Of a stretch of DNA of 64,000 nt, positions 1 through 12,902 are shown in pieces; within the stretch, counting starts at the first letter, position 1, and the number at the start of each line of letters is the position of its first letter. The translations under genes and the position numbers were made by a program. Source of the DNA: Cristatella mucedo (lineage: Eukaryota; Bryozoa; Phylactolaemata; Cristatellidae); NCBI GenBank assembly GCA_009760855.2, contig WPIO01000023.1, positions 4,427,501-4,491,500 of the forward strand, written 5' to 3'. Under the pieces are notes generated by a model. That model did no database searches and was not told the origin of the DNA. It worked only from the letters and a program-made list of their open reading frames with translations.

Positions 1-205
1 CTAGATGCAGAGCAAGGCTGGAAAGGGTAGATCGATATATAGGGCTGAGGGTCAACGGCACAGGAATAAAAGCCCCAAGACTGTGTTTAGTGATAACATC
101 AGCTTGGGGGAGAGTATATGTGGTGAAATGATTGGGGGCCAAAGACAGAACCATATAGGAACCTTTTAGGTATCATATACTTTAAGGGCTTTCCACATGA
201 ACGAC
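1..205 (-). mobile_element. Old L2-like LINE fragment, antisense
   Basis: On the minus strand it corresponds to the segment of reverse transcriptase between motifs B and C, as seen by comparison with 42340-42500. It is much more diverged than the sense fragment that follows and is cut by the window edge. Confidence 0.6.
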
Positions 206-1031
206 ATTTACATCTACATTCAGATAAAGATACCACGTCTAAGTTGATCCATGCATTTGTGACATCCCGACTTGAGTTCTGTAACTAACTGCTTGCTGGC
301 CTACCGGCAAGTGCAATCAGGCGATTACAGCTGGTGCAAACCTCTGCTGCTAGGCTTGTCTGTCGTGAGCGTCGCAGTTGCCACATCACACCACTTCTCG
401 CCGACCGGCACTGGCTACCAGTCAAGCAGCGGATCGAATTCAAGGTTTTGTCGCTCACTTTTAGGTTCCTTCATTCTTTGGCTCCAGCCTATCTCTCAGA
501 TCTACTCCCCCACCAGGCCAAGCATCGTACCACCTGCTTTTCGGAATCTAACAGTCTAGAAATACCGCGTACAAACCTTAAATCCTTTGGAGACCGTGCA
601 TTTAGTTCGTATGCTCCCAAAGCCTGGAACTCCCTCCCGACCTGGGTCAGAACATCCCCTGACCTGACCACATTTAAAAAGAACATAAAAACACCTATTT
701 AGGACAGCATTTAGTGGGTCCCTGTGATTCGTCCTTCACGTGCTTATGCGTGCTGGCACTGTGCATGCTGCCACTAACCACATTTGCATGCTGACCCTGT
801 GCATGTTACCCCTAACCATGTTATTCATTTTGTTTGTTTATCAAGCATGATTTTATTCACCGTTCAATTGCATTTCCCTTTGCAGCAAATGTAAAGCGCC
901 TAGAGAGAGATTAAGTTCTCTGAGGGCGCTTTATCAAGTGCAATATTATTACTATTATTATTGAAGTGCCTAGAAAGAGATTTGAGTTCTCTAAGGGTGC
1001 TTTATCGAGGGTACTATTATTATTATTATTA
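206..1031 (+). mobile_element. L2-like LINE, 5'-truncated 3' end with doubled tail
   Basis: From about 220 it matches the C-terminal part of the reverse transcriptase of the copy at 1897-3414, with stop codons and frameshifts (HITPLLADRHWLPVKQRIEF and later [19 protein letters not shown] are still readable). The conserved 3' segment (890-955) is followed by a second, diverged copy of the same segment (962-1031), each with an ATT tract. Confidence 0.88.
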
Positions 1032-1499
1032 CAATTACCTTCTAATGCAAGGCGGTAGAGAGTGAGTCCTAACTTTTTGGTGGCCTTTGTGAGCCTGTGT
1101 TTAGTGTTCCTAGCTTTCTTTTAAGTCATCCGTGAACGGGCGTCTGGGCGCTGAGGTGCAAACTCATCGACGACTAGCATCGTGATGATGTAGCATTTCA
1201 TCCAGGAGGGAAGGTCTGAAGGAGGGTCACGCAGACTGGCAGAGGATGCGAGTCTGCTGCTGAGAGCAAAAATGTCAAAATACTTAAGGTTTCTTGACTC
1301 ACGTGTAATTCTGGAGGCCAAAACAAAAACGCATCGTAACTGAAATCCACATTTAATCATACGTTCAGAAAGGGGTGACAACAGGAGTCGATAGGTACAA
1401 TTGCAAGAGGAAATCTGGTCAAGGTTGTGGCCTTTTATCTGTGTAGGGTCTTGAACGTGAGCAATGAGGCAGAAATAATAATAACAACAAAATAATATA
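1032..1499. other. Unassigned sequence left of SINE-A
   Basis: No recognisable exon or protein similarity. The end (about 1478-1500) is an AAT-rich tract that may be the antisense tail of the old L2 that continues at 1645. Confidence 0.4.
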
Positions 1500-1644
1500 T
1501 ATATATAATTCATTTGTATTGCATCCTAAGAGAACTTATTCTCTATTCAGGCGCTCCACATAGGCCATGGGGCTCGATCCCACGACCTCGGCCAGACCTT
1601 GGTCAGGGCGAGCACCTGAATCACAGGGCCAAACCAGCGTAGCA
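1500..1644 (-). mobile_element. SINE-A copy 1 (tRNA-like head, L2-like tail)
   Basis: Read on the minus strand: a tRNA-like part with a B-box-like GTGGGATCGAGCCCC, then a segment of the GCCTGAATAGAGAATAAG type that resembles the L2 3' end, then ATGAATTATATATA. It is the same layout as at 50946 and 55189. Confidence 0.75.
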
Positions 1645-1890
1645 AATACACTTGTATAGGCCCCTAAGAGAACTTACTCTCTTTCTGGGCACATAAGCGA
1701 TGCTGCAAAGGAAGCGTGATCAAATGTCTCGAGTGCATGCACATTGTCAACGTGTAAATATGGTTGGTGGTAACATACACAGTGCAAGCATGCAGGAGCA
1801 TACAAAGGGCCAATCACAAGGACCCACCAATTGCTTTGAGAAACAGGGTGCATGTTAAGCTTCTTATATGTCAAGTCAGGGGATGTCGTG
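1645..1890 (-). mobile_element. Old L2-like LINE, part 1 (3' end)
   Basis: Antisense 3' end of an old L2; it runs up to a target-site duplication ATACCA (1891-1896). The same element resumes at 3421 after a young sense L2 and again at 4346 after another insertion. Confidence 0.82.
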
Positions 1891-1896
1891 ATACCA

Positions 1897-3414
1897 AACT
1901 CGTATATCGAAACCTCACACCTTGCTAGTAAGTTCCAGTCTGGCTTTAGAGCTAATCACTCCACAGAGTCAGCATTGCTTCGGGTATACAACGACCTACT
2001 TAGGAATGCAGACATGGGTAGAGTGTCTTCTTGTTTTGCTCGATCTTTCGGCAGCTTTTGATACCATCGATCACAAAGTACTTCTAGAGCGCCTCTCATC
2101 TCGCCTGGGCATCACTGGCACTGCTCTGCAGTGGTTCAGGTCCTATCTCAGTGGGAGACTCCAGAGTGTTGACGTGAATGGACAAAGATCATCTGAAGTA
2201 CCTCTAAAATATGGAGTACCTCAGGGCTCTGTGCTAGGTCCGGTCCTTTTCACCGTTTATACTCTCCCTCTCGCTGATGTGATTGCCAAGCACAATCTAG
2301 GCTTTCACTTCTATGCGGATGACACTCAGTTGTACCTTTGCTTTGATCCCTCCCAGCCTTCGAGCACCTCAAATTCTCTCAACTCACTTGCTGCATGCAT
2401 TGATGACATCCGATCGTGGATGGCAGCAAATTTTCTAAAACTAAACGATGATAAAACTAACTTACTAGTTATGGGCAAACCTAGTGTGATTCAGAAATTG
2501 GAAAGGCTGACTTTCAAAATTGGCTCTGCCAGCATATCTCCAGTTGCATCAGCTCGAAATCTAGGTGTCATATTCCAAAGCGACCTCTCGTTAGACGACC
2601 ACATCAGCTCCACAGTCAAATCAGCCTATTTTCAGCTTCATAACATTGCTAAAATTAGGGCTTGTTTAGATAAGGATACCACGTCCAAGTTGGTCCATGC
2701 ATTCGTGACATCTCGTCTCGACTTCTGCAACTCACTGCTTACTGGCCTACCAGCATGTGCGATCAGGCGATTGCAGCTGGTGCAAAACTCTGCAGCTAGG
2801 CTTGTCTGTCGTGAGCGTCGCAGTTGCCACATTACTCCACTTCTCGCCGACCTGCACTGGTTACCAGTCAAGCAACGGATTGACTTCAAGGTTTTGTCGC
2901 TCACTTTTAGGTCTCTTCATTCTATGGCTCCAGCCTATCTTTCAGATATACTACCCCATCAGGCAAAGCATCGTATCACTCGCTTTTCGGAATCCAACAG
3001 TCTAGAAATACCTCGTACAAACCTTAAATCCTTTGGAGACCGTGCATTTAGTTCGTATCCTCCCAAAGCCTGGAACTCCCTCCCGACCTGCATCAGAACA
3101 TCCCCTGACCTGACCACATTTAAAAGAAACTTAAAAACATACCTATTTAGGACAGCATTTAGTGGGTCCTTGTGATTCGTCCTCGATGTGCTTATGCGTG
3201 CTGACACTGTTCATGCTGCCACTAACCACATTTGCATGCTGACCCAGTGCATGTAACCCCTAACCATGTTATTCATTTTGTTTGTTTTTCAAGCATGATT
3301 TTACTTACTATTCTATTGTGTATCACTTTGCAGCAAATGTAAAGCGCCTAGAAAGAGATTAAGTTCTCTGAGGGCGCTTTATCAAGTGCAATATTATTAT
3401 ATATTATTATTATT
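1897..3414 (+). mobile_element. Young L2-like LINE, 5'-truncated, inserted in an older L2
   Basis: Flanked by ATACCA at 1891-1896 and 3415-3420. It carries most of the reverse transcriptase domain and C-terminal region and the full 3' end with (ATT)n. It is nearly identical to the copies at 30564 and 41253, so it is recent. Endonuclease and ORF1 are missing through 5' truncation. Confidence 0.93.
1922..3175 (+). pseudogene. L2-like reverse transcriptase ORF, truncated and frameshifted at its start
   Basis: A long frame with RT motif A (LLDLSAAFDTIDH), motif B (YGVPQGSVLGPVLF), motif C (FYADDTQLYL) and the family's C-terminal block (ITPLLADLHWLPVKQRIDFK; SFGDRAFSSYPPKAWNSLP). The part before motif A ([15 protein letters not shown]) lies in another frame (1852-2061), because two bases are missing compared with the older copy at 14196. 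No ATG opens the frame, so it is not a functional gene. Confidence 0.88.
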
Positions 3415-3420
3415 ATACCA

Positions 3421-3956
3421 GTTTAGAGTTAGTTCCCAGCATACATACTGAAGGTACGGTCACCAAAGGATTTGCGGTTAGTTCGAGGCACTGCTCAAGG
3501 ATTTGAGTCAGAAAAGCAAGTGGTAACATGTCTAGACTGGTTTAGGAGTAGTTCTGGTAGGCAAGCTTGAGCCAGAGAATGAAGGGTCCTTACAGTGAGT
3601 GACAAAACATTAAAGTTGATAAGCTGATTGATTGGGAGCCAGTGCAGGTCGGCGAGAAGTGGTGTGATGTGGCACTTGCCGCGTATGACAGACAAGCCTA
3701 GCTGCAGAGCGTTAAACCAACTGCAAGCACCTGATTGCACAGGCCGGTAGACCAGCAAACAACAGAAGTCAAGACGGAATATCGGACCAATTTGAATACA
3801 GTTTAGGCAGAGCCGAATGTTAACAATTTTACGTAGCTAAAACTAAGCAGATTTGACTGTGGATTGTCGTCTAGTGATACGTCACTTTGTAACAAGACAC
3901 CCAGATTGCGTGCACATGCTACAAGGAAATATGCTAGCAGAGCCGATTTTGAGTGT
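3421..3956 (-). mobile_element. Old L2-like LINE, part 2
   Basis: Continues the antisense element of 1645-1890 (C-terminal RT region; HITPLLADLHWLPINQLINF readable on the minus strand). It is interrupted at 3957-3962 (TAACCT) by another L2. Confidence 0.85.
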
Positions 3957-3962
3957 TAACCT

Positions 3963-4339
3963 GGATGTGGAGACCGTGCATTTAGTTCGTATGCTCCCAA
4001 AGCATGGAACTCCCTCCCGACCTGGGTCAGAACATCCCCTGACTTGATCACATTTAAAAAGAACTTGAAACACCTATTTAGGACAGCATTTAGTGGGTCC
4101 CTGTGCTTCGTCCTTAATGTACTTACGCGTGCTGACACTGTGCATGCTGCCACTAACCACATTTGGATGCTGACCCTGTGCATGTCACCCCTAACCATGT
4201 TATTCATGTTGTTTGTTTATCAAGCATGATACTACTCACCATTCAATTGCATTTCCCTTTGCATCAAATGTAAAGCTCCTAGAAAGAGATTGAGTTCTCT
4301 GAGGGTGCTTTATCAAGTGCATTATTATTATTATTATTA
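3963..4339 (+). mobile_element. L2-like LINE 3' end nested in old L2
   Basis: A short 5'-truncated sense copy starting at the segment for GDRAF and ending in (ATT)n. Its flanks are a 6-bp duplication TAACCT (3957-3962 and 4340-4345), and the interrupted host L2 rejoins exactly when the insert and one duplicate are removed. Confidence 0.92.
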
Positions 4340-4345
4340 TAACCT

Positions 4346-4560
4346 TTCTAATTTCACAATCACACCCGGTTTGGCCACAACTAGTAAGTTGCTTTTATCA
4401 TTATTCAATTTGAGAAAGTTTGCTGCCATGGATGTCAGTAATATATGCAGCAAGGGAGTTGAGTGAATGTGACCAGCTGGAGGGCTGGGAAGGATCAAAG
4501 CATAGGTAAGACTCAAATGCAGGCATTTTGGAGCACACCTAATAAGATGGGCTATCAAAA
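4346..4560 (-). mobile_element. Old L2-like LINE, part 3
   Basis: Antisense RT segment that matches 42145-42340 (minus-strand text for the motif C region and beyond). It is the third piece of the element starting at 1645. Confidence 0.75.
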
Positions 4561-4846
4561 TAGATATTGAAATCACCTAGAATCAAAAAGGGGGATTCCT
4601 ACGAACAAGTACCAATCACCAGACACGTAATATGTGAGGCTTGCAGCCAGAGCTCAGCCGACAAGCACAACTAAAAATGCCATCATGCATATAAAGCATA
4701 AGCTACGGCAACGAAGAGTAGTTTTTTTTTTATAAAATGACAGCTAGGTTAGCACAGCTAGGATTAAGTACATGGCAGCGCTACCCCAAGAAGTAGCGCT
4801 GCAGTGATTCGTCAAGCAGCTGGGGGTTGTCTAGAAAAGCCCTCAC
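4561..4846. other. RANBP9/10-like intron 7 sequence
   Basis: No exon of the LisH region was recognised. A poly-T tract lies at about 4722-4731. Confidence 0.45.
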
Positions 4847-4929
4847 CGCTGAAGCGAGGCTCGCCACTGTCCTTTCTCATCAGCTGCTGGAAACCTGTCA
4901 ATGTTGTTCTGCACCTTCGTCTTGTAGTC
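4847..4929 (-). CDS. RANBP9/10: RANBP9/10-like coding exon 7 (linker to LisH)
   Basis: 83 nt after a TTGCAG acceptor, ending at a GTGAGG donor in phase 2. It encodes [14 protein letters not shown] and GQWRASLQ, matching the family segment WR-x-K-x-Q...IDRFP...GEW-x-x-x-xQ just before the LisH motif. The next exon was not found in this window. Confidence 0.9.
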
Positions 4930-7900
4930 CTGCAACAAGCATCGCAATAAGACGATGCCACTTCAGTATACATGGCAAATATAGCTAGGATTGTTAAGCA
5001 GTATTAGATGCTGAGTTGTGGATTGTGAGTACAAACATATACGAGGCATCGCTCCTGACAGGCCAGTAGTGGGGTGGCCGTTCGACGATCCAATCGGTGA
5101 TGCCGTGCAAAATGAAAAATTACACGACTTCCATCGGCAAGCCCTCTGCTAATCCTCCAGGGTCGTGAAGGGTAACGCCACATCAATTCACCAGGCTCTG
5201 TCTCTTCTGCACCCACGTCTCCAGTACTTCCGTATTGTCACTGTCCATCGACGGCTCTCAGTGGACTCAAGTCTAATTGGATTCAATTTTGTTTTGCTGA
5301 ACATGCATCTATACAGACAAATGCTGGCTTGGTGTGTAATAGAAAAGACTCTGAAAACACGATATCACTTGATCTAAAGTGCATCGAGGTACCTAATCAA
5401 CGTATGCTAGCTGATGAAGATCCCCAACACATTGCTGACTTTGAGCTTTAAATTGTTATCTATGGGATGTCTGCTTGGCACATGTAAGCCTTTGTGGGAC
5501 CTGCTCGATGCTCGAAGGGTGCATGCTGTCCAACAATGTAGCCGGTTATGTCGAATATAATAACAGCCATGCCCCTACCAGCATTGCAAGATTCGGAATT
5601 TGTACATTCAATTTTCAGTTGCTTGAGGTAAACAATATCACATGCTGTATACAACCACTGAGTACCACATGCTCATTATTGCTCAATTCATGAGAAAAAG
5701 AGTTGGTGGACGAAGGTGAACACAGACACCAAGCAGCTTGCTTACTTTCATGTAGTCCTCAATATCAAATTTGAATTCGGTCTGCCCAAAGTTTGCCTCT
5801 ACGAGTTCCCCAGGCGTTTGAAGCCCGACTGTTGGGTACAGATTGCTCTGCAAAGAAGAGAGGACAAGAATCGGTCGAGCGCCAAAATTTCCTATCTGAT
5901 CAAAGCCAGGCTATTATTACAGCACGTGACAAAATAAAAATTTAACAAATTTACTCCAACTGCTGTGTTGTTGACACACCACGGCATTGCACAAGCAAAT
6001 TGCTACTAAACATGGCCGTAAGTAATCCATACAACCACCAAAAAATCCGGTAGACAACTGCCAAGTACCAGAAGCAAGCACCTAAGGTATATAACACGGT
6101 GCACAAAACGTCTATAATAACTATAATAACGACCCCATTTTGCATACACGTACGCATTAGTTTAGTAATATGCTCTGTAATATCTTTAGTAGCATCCTGT
6201 TTGGTCTGCAAGTGTAGAGTAGCTCCACGATGTAAGGTGCTTTCTTTGTTCCAAGGTGTGTGTGACTTTGGTTGCAGTGTATCCTATGGTGTGAGTTCTG
6301 TGTAAATGTGCAATTTGCATTCCTTTTAGGCTATGCGGCTCACTTCACAGCATATCATTTCTTAAAATACCTGTAAGCATTACGAATGAGCGTAGGCGTT
6401 CTACAGTGGGTGTACTAGTGTCGACTGCAAATGTAATTGAGTTTTTTTAAACCTTAATGCAATGGTTACTTTCACGTTCCTCCTACTTCATTGGGGCCAC
6501 AGCTCAATTTACTACTATGAGGCATATTAACAATTTTCACTGTCAGTCCACAAACAAACGCGTATGCTTTCGGTACGTATGGGTTTTGTATGACTTAGCC
6601 CTACCATGATTCTTAATGACCTCGCTTGTCAGTCCAGACATATAGGCCAGAAGCTTCCGTGCTATCTTGTCCTTGTAGCATTCCACTGTTTTTAATTTTG
6701 CTGATAAGTTTGACTAGTGCTGTAGGCCAAACACCCCTGCATTAGCCGCCGGTCGATATCACCTCATGAACGTTTTATGGGGTCAGATAAGGCGACTAAC
6801 TGGGCGAATGAATCAGCGCCACACCGGATTCGACACACAAATGATCCACTGCCTCCCCTACCTTACCCACTTCAATGTGCTTAGGGCGGTAAAGATCCCC
6901 CAAGCAGAGAATTTTCCCTTAGCAAACTTGTTTAACTCTATAAAGGTACACGTGTTGGTCCATATAGATCTACTGCAAAGCTCCACTACCTTTTGTGGCT
7001 AAGCAGCCCCAAAACCCTCAATGATTTCCTACCGAATTCCACCGTCGGTTGAATACAGTCCTACCGGTTATATCGCATCTTTTCTTTGGCTATTCCTCAC
7101 ACACCACATTACGCTAGCTAACATAGTGAAATTACTTTCATCGGTCCATAAAAAAAGAACTCCAATCGTTCTTTATCTAGTGGGCATGGTCGTGGGCCCA
7201 ATGAAAGTCGTCAGCTAAATGACTGGTGAGCTGACGCTTGCGATTTACAACCCAGCAGAAAAGGCCACTCCTAGCAAGCTTCCCACTTACTTTCTATATC
7301 TTTCTCTTTATCCCACTTACTTCACCAAAATCGATTCCTGTACATCTTTGTATGGCTGTGCAAGGTCTCGAAGTATCGCAGTTCTATTCTGAAGTGCTAC
7401 GATCTTTAATGAGTCGGTCATAAGTCGGGCAGAAGTGTTGCACAGCTGAGAAGATCCAGCTGCCGGATGCTCGAACCAGTCCCAATACATTTTTCATAGT
7501 ACTGTGCACAGAGAATTTGCTTATGCCAAGCCAAGCCATCGTCCAATCTCACGACTGCTATCGTCTTGGTGATGAAGCAGTGTCAGCAACCCCTTAATAT
7601 GGTCACTGCAGTGTTTATCACGCGGGTAGCTAGTTAGTAGCTCTATGGCCCAGCCTATCGCCTGATTTGAAACCCCATAGAACGACCACGAAGAGATATC
7701 GGCTGAGGCGGAGCGTTCGGCCTATGCAAGAAGCCGACCTTTATAGTAAAATATTGGGCTACATGGAATGTGCTGCAGCAAAAGAGACAGGGCACAAGCT
7801 TATGGCCTCAGTGCCTGGCCAGACAAAGGAGTCTATATAGAATCGTTAGTGAGATGATGTCACACTAAATGCATACATACGAAGAGCATTTGCTTATTTT

Positions 7901-10900
7901 TGGACTATCAATACGTATTTTCACGTGCTACAAATCACTTTAGTGTCCCTGGCATCCTATAAAATCTTCTTTTTACCAGAGCGAGTTAACTGGATAACTC
8001 CCTCACTAGTCGGGAGTTCCAGCAGTTTCCAGCAGTTGCAAGGCCTACTGCGAGGATTTTTTTACGCTCACTGTAAACGGTGCTCTTGTGCCACATCGCA
8101 ATGTGCAGAAATACGGCAAAGATTGACACAATAAATGTCGTTGCCCATGACATAAGGTGCTTGCTCTTCACGACCGAGGTCGTGGGTTCGAGTCCTGCAG
8201 TGGGCAATTCTTTATCGCCTGCTGAAAGCAGTTGTGATAGTCGTTAAGGCTCTTCTACTGCTACACAAATGAGGCTGTTGAATTAACTAATTAATTAACT
8301 TAAAAAAAATGCAAAGATACCCAGAAATATGGTACTACCTTTAAAATGGAGAATCTGCTAGATAACATGTCTTATTTCTGCATTTTTGCAACAAGTTTGT
8401 ACGTAGAACTTCTTCAGCATCCGAGAGGATGCTTCTGGATAACTCCCCCCCCCCCCCACTAGTCGAAGTTCCCAGATGCACCGGGTCTTTGAATTGTACT
8501 CTTGCCAGCCTGAATACTAAGAGGTGAGGAGTTTGAAAATTTGTGTGCATTTGAGTGTAAATCTTTATCTCGGCACTTGACACACGATGGTTATGAAGCA
8601 TATCAACAGAAAGGTTATAATATATACAACTTCAGCACGTGGAAGCAGATATAGAAAAATTCACACGGACGAATCAAAATCTGTGAAGAACACGTGGGTT
8701 TTAAGGTTTTTTCAATTTCGTCAAGTCAGGGGATGTCATGACATCAGTCGATAGTGAGTTCCACGCTTTGGGAGCACGTGCACTTTAGGCACGGTCTGAG
8801 AGGATTTGAGGTTATTAAGAAGCACAACTAAAACGAGCAGAGTCAGAAGAGCAGGCGGTATGAGGGGAATCATGACAAGTAGTATTTCACATGAGCTGGG
8901 CAGGAGCAAAATAATGAAGTGATATACAAGTGAGCAATAGAATCTTGAAATTGATGAGCAGTTTGATGGGGAGCCAGTGCACGTCGGAGATATGTGGCAT
9001 ATTGAGAAAACCGCCGGTTCTTGACAGACAAGCCTAGCTGACAAGTTTTGCACCACCAAATGCAAGTATCTTAAAACACAGGAAGGAAGAAGTGCGAGGA
9101 GAAACTTACTACATAAGTCTAGAAAAGATATCACAAATGCATGGACTGACTTAGCTGTTGTAATCTAAGCATGCTAGAATTTTTGTGATGCAATATAGCC
9201 GAGTTTGAGTGTGAAGATGATGTGGCCATCAAGCGATAGGATATATTGGAACAGAGCACCCATATTCCATGCAGGGGCTCCACTGGAGAATAAGCTATCT
9301 GTTTTCTGCGTTAAACTAGGTTTGTCCATAATTAATAGGTCGGTCTCATCGCTATTCAATCTGGGAATTTCGGGAATATAAGTTGTGACTAGAGTAAAGG
9401 GAATTAGAAGTACTGGAAGGCATGAGAGATGGATACAGCTGTGTATCATCTGTGAATGATAGAGAATGAAAGCCTAGATTGTGCTTGGTGATTATACCAG
9501 CAAGAAGGGGAGTACAGATTGTAAAAGAAGGGAATCTAGAACAGATCCCTAGAGTACTTTATAATTCAGAGGCTAAACAGATGACTAGTGGCCATTACAT
9601 ATACGCCCTAAAATCTCCCACTGTGATAGGACCAAAACTATTGCAGTGCCGGCGACGCCCAGGTGAGACGACAGACACGGCTTGCAAAGGCACCGCTGCC
9701 AGGAAAGTCCAGTCGTGCAGGGAACAACAAAGCTGCTTACAACAAAGAGGTTAGTTTTTCCGCATGAGGTTTTGCTAGGGCAAACGTAACAATTTTTCAG
9801 GCTTCTCATAAATGAGGCAGGTAAATATTAGAAAAAATAGATAGCAGACAATGAGCTGATCGAGGCAGCCAAACTAGGACCGATAACTGTAGGATCAGTG
9901 TTCTTTAGTTTCAGGAGGAAGATGTGTGGTAGACTGCAATCATCAGCCATAGGCTAATAGCACCCATTCAATTGGCAACAACAGCCTGCAGGGCTTTTGA
10001 CTGACAGAGTGACAGAGTGGAAAAAGCACTGATTTGCTGTAGTTGCACCGAGGTGCAGCCACCGAGTTTCCACAGACGCCTGCTAGCATCATAGTGGTCG
10101 TGAAAGTAAACGACACAATCACCGGCTTCTCAGTGCAGAGGAGTTAGCAGAGGCTGACGACAGCTGCTTTCCTTGAGTTCTGTGAGCCGATAGCTTGCGG
10201 CCTTTGCACTTGGACAGTAGAGCCAAGCTCTTCCCTCATCCACAAGACCAAGTGCACCAACTTCTACAGCCGAGCTTCTAGTGGGCTTGACACACTGGCT
10301 AGCTGCCCAAGCCAGCCTAACCGGCTGTTTCCACTGGGAATGCATGGGCAAGTATAGAGGTCACCGTGGCCGTTGGTTGCTAAACCGCAGTGGGAATGCC
10401 AGTGCTTGTTAATGCCAGTGGTTGCTAATGCCAACCTGCTGCCTTGCTTTCAGGCACGGCTAGCTAAGGCCACCTGGGTGGTCATATCCTTGCGGAAAGG
10501 CTTGCCAAGGTATATTGGTTGGCCTTCCATTTCTAGACAGAAGCAGTCTCATATAGTCAGCACTGAGTCGTGGACTTGACTCCTTCGGGCAATTGCCGGA
10601 GGAGCTCAGTTTATTTACTGCAAAGCAATGTTTTATGATAATAACTTCGGCATCTCTACACTTTTGCATTGCCCAATTCCTAGGTGGTGACACAAGCACA
10701 TGCCCCTGCAAAGATAACAAGAAAAGGGCATAAAAATGACCAATAAAGGAATCAAGGGATGTGGATTTATGGTATCCAATTGAGCCAGCCCCAAGAGCCG
10801 TCAAGATGCTGCCATTTTGCAGTGATCAATGAAACGACAGACAGCAGACTTTGTAAGACAGAATACATACCATAATTGGTTGATGAAAAGCACTGCTACA

Positions 10901-12835
10901 CTCACACAGATCAACAGGAGAATGTGGCAAGGACACTAAGAGCTGCTACTCTAGAAAAATGGAACTGTGACGACAGAGGGGCATTCAGCCCTTTTTAGGG
11001 CCGTGCCCAAGACCAGATCCTATAGCACTCTTTCACATGGTTAAGAGTGACATACAGTTTACCAACAGACTGCCTATTGGGCCACCAGAACATAAATCAC
11101 ACAAGGCCTCAAAGTTTTTCGCTAAGCAAATGCTTACCGGTAAGTCTCTGAATGCAACACCTGCAAATAAATGTCACATAGTAAATATAATGATGAAATA
11201 GAAAAGACGGTAACAAATTTGGAAGTGATCATTTACAGCTTTGCAGGCACAGCCTACAAGCTGTGACAGCTACCCTTATTGACAAGCACCATTCAGCCTC
11301 ACAGAACTCACCTAGGTTTATACCATTTTTGGTAAAAAAACAAACGTTGTCGATCATGTTCAGGCCACATCCAATAACATCGCCAGTAGTAAAAGTGGGT
11401 CCATACTCCTGCCCAGTGCCAGACGAACAGAAAGAATGACCATCATCTCCATGGTATCCATATGAATGCTTGTCCCAGCCTGGGCATTAAACCAAGGTAG
11501 GTTATCCGTGTCACATCAGAACAAACCAGTGAGAGTCCTTACAATGGTGGCAGTGGTCCCCCAAGCAGAAACAACAAGCAGCCGGCAGCAGTAGCATTTA
11601 GGCAAGTCACTGTTGCGATGATACCTGGCAAACGATTTGTGTTCACGCCTTGTGCTGAAAGGCCAATTCCCATGTATCTACAATAAAAATGGCACCCGGT
11701 TACTAGGCTAATATATCCGCACGGCAGTGAAGGCTCTCCAGAAAGCAATTACAAAAAGAAAAATACTTTCAGAAAGTAATTTTCTCCATAGGAAAAAAAT
11801 GATAGCTGCTCCTACCAGGTAGATTAGTTCAGTGCAAAGCAGGAAATTCAATTTTGTTTGCCGAAAGATAAGCATAGACACGAGAAATGCTTGTATTAGC
11901 ATGATCTGAGTACAATAATAGCACATAATAAAAAGATATTTGCATAGCCCCCAAAATAATCAAATCTCTTTCTAGGCACTTTACATGAGCTGTGATGGAG
12001 GTATATCAACTGGTTACTGATAACATTCAGTGTCAGCACACATAAAGACACGAAGGACCCAGCAAATGCAGAGCCCAAGCAACCCAGTAAATGCTGAGAG
12101 GAACAAGTGAGTTTTTGCTGTCGTCAAGCCAGCAGAAGTCAGTCGGGAGTGAGTTCCAGGCTTCGGGAGCATACGAAAAGGATTTGAGCATGATTCAAGG
12201 CACAGCTAAAGACTCGAAAGTAGTTCGGATAGGTAGGCTGGAGCAAGAGAATGAAGAAACCTAAAAGTGAGTGACAAAACCTTAAAGCCGGTACACTGCT
12301 CGATGGGCAGCCAATATGGGTCAGTGAGAAGTTGCGTGGCAACTTCGACGGTGACAACAGCCACGCCTAGCTACAAGAGTTTTGCCCCTACTGTAAGCAC
12401 CTAACTGCACTGACAGGAAGATCAGCCAGTATAGTGAGTTATAAAAGTCGAGATGGAATGCCCAAATACTCGGACCAACTTGGATGCGGATCCCTGTCTA
12501 AGGAGGCCCGAAGTTTTGCAATGATACGTCAAGTGAAAGTATGCAGACTTGACTGTGGTAATGATGTAGCTGCTTTATGATAGGTCACTATGGAACAGGA
12601 TACATAGATTGTGTGCAGATGCTACAGAAAGTACGATGTCCAGGCCTATTTGGATGAGTAGGCGTTCCGAAAACTGAGTATCCACTAGGCTTGCCCATAA
12701 CTAGTAAGCTGATTCGACAATACATACAGCAAGAGAGTTAAGAGTTCAATCTGCTGGAAGGCAGGGAAGGATCAAATAGCAGGTACAGCTGTGTGTCATG
12801 TGCATAAAAATGAAAGTCTAGATTGTGCTGGAACG

Positions 12836-12902
<67 letters not shown>

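Noticed and set aside
5170-5226. Minus-strand open stretch with a GTGAAT donor, between RANBP9/10-like exons 6 and 7
   Set aside because: Exons 6 and 7 join in phase and match the family without it.
12837-12902. CRISPR-like array
   Set aside because: Simple GACA repeat without spacers, in an animal genome.
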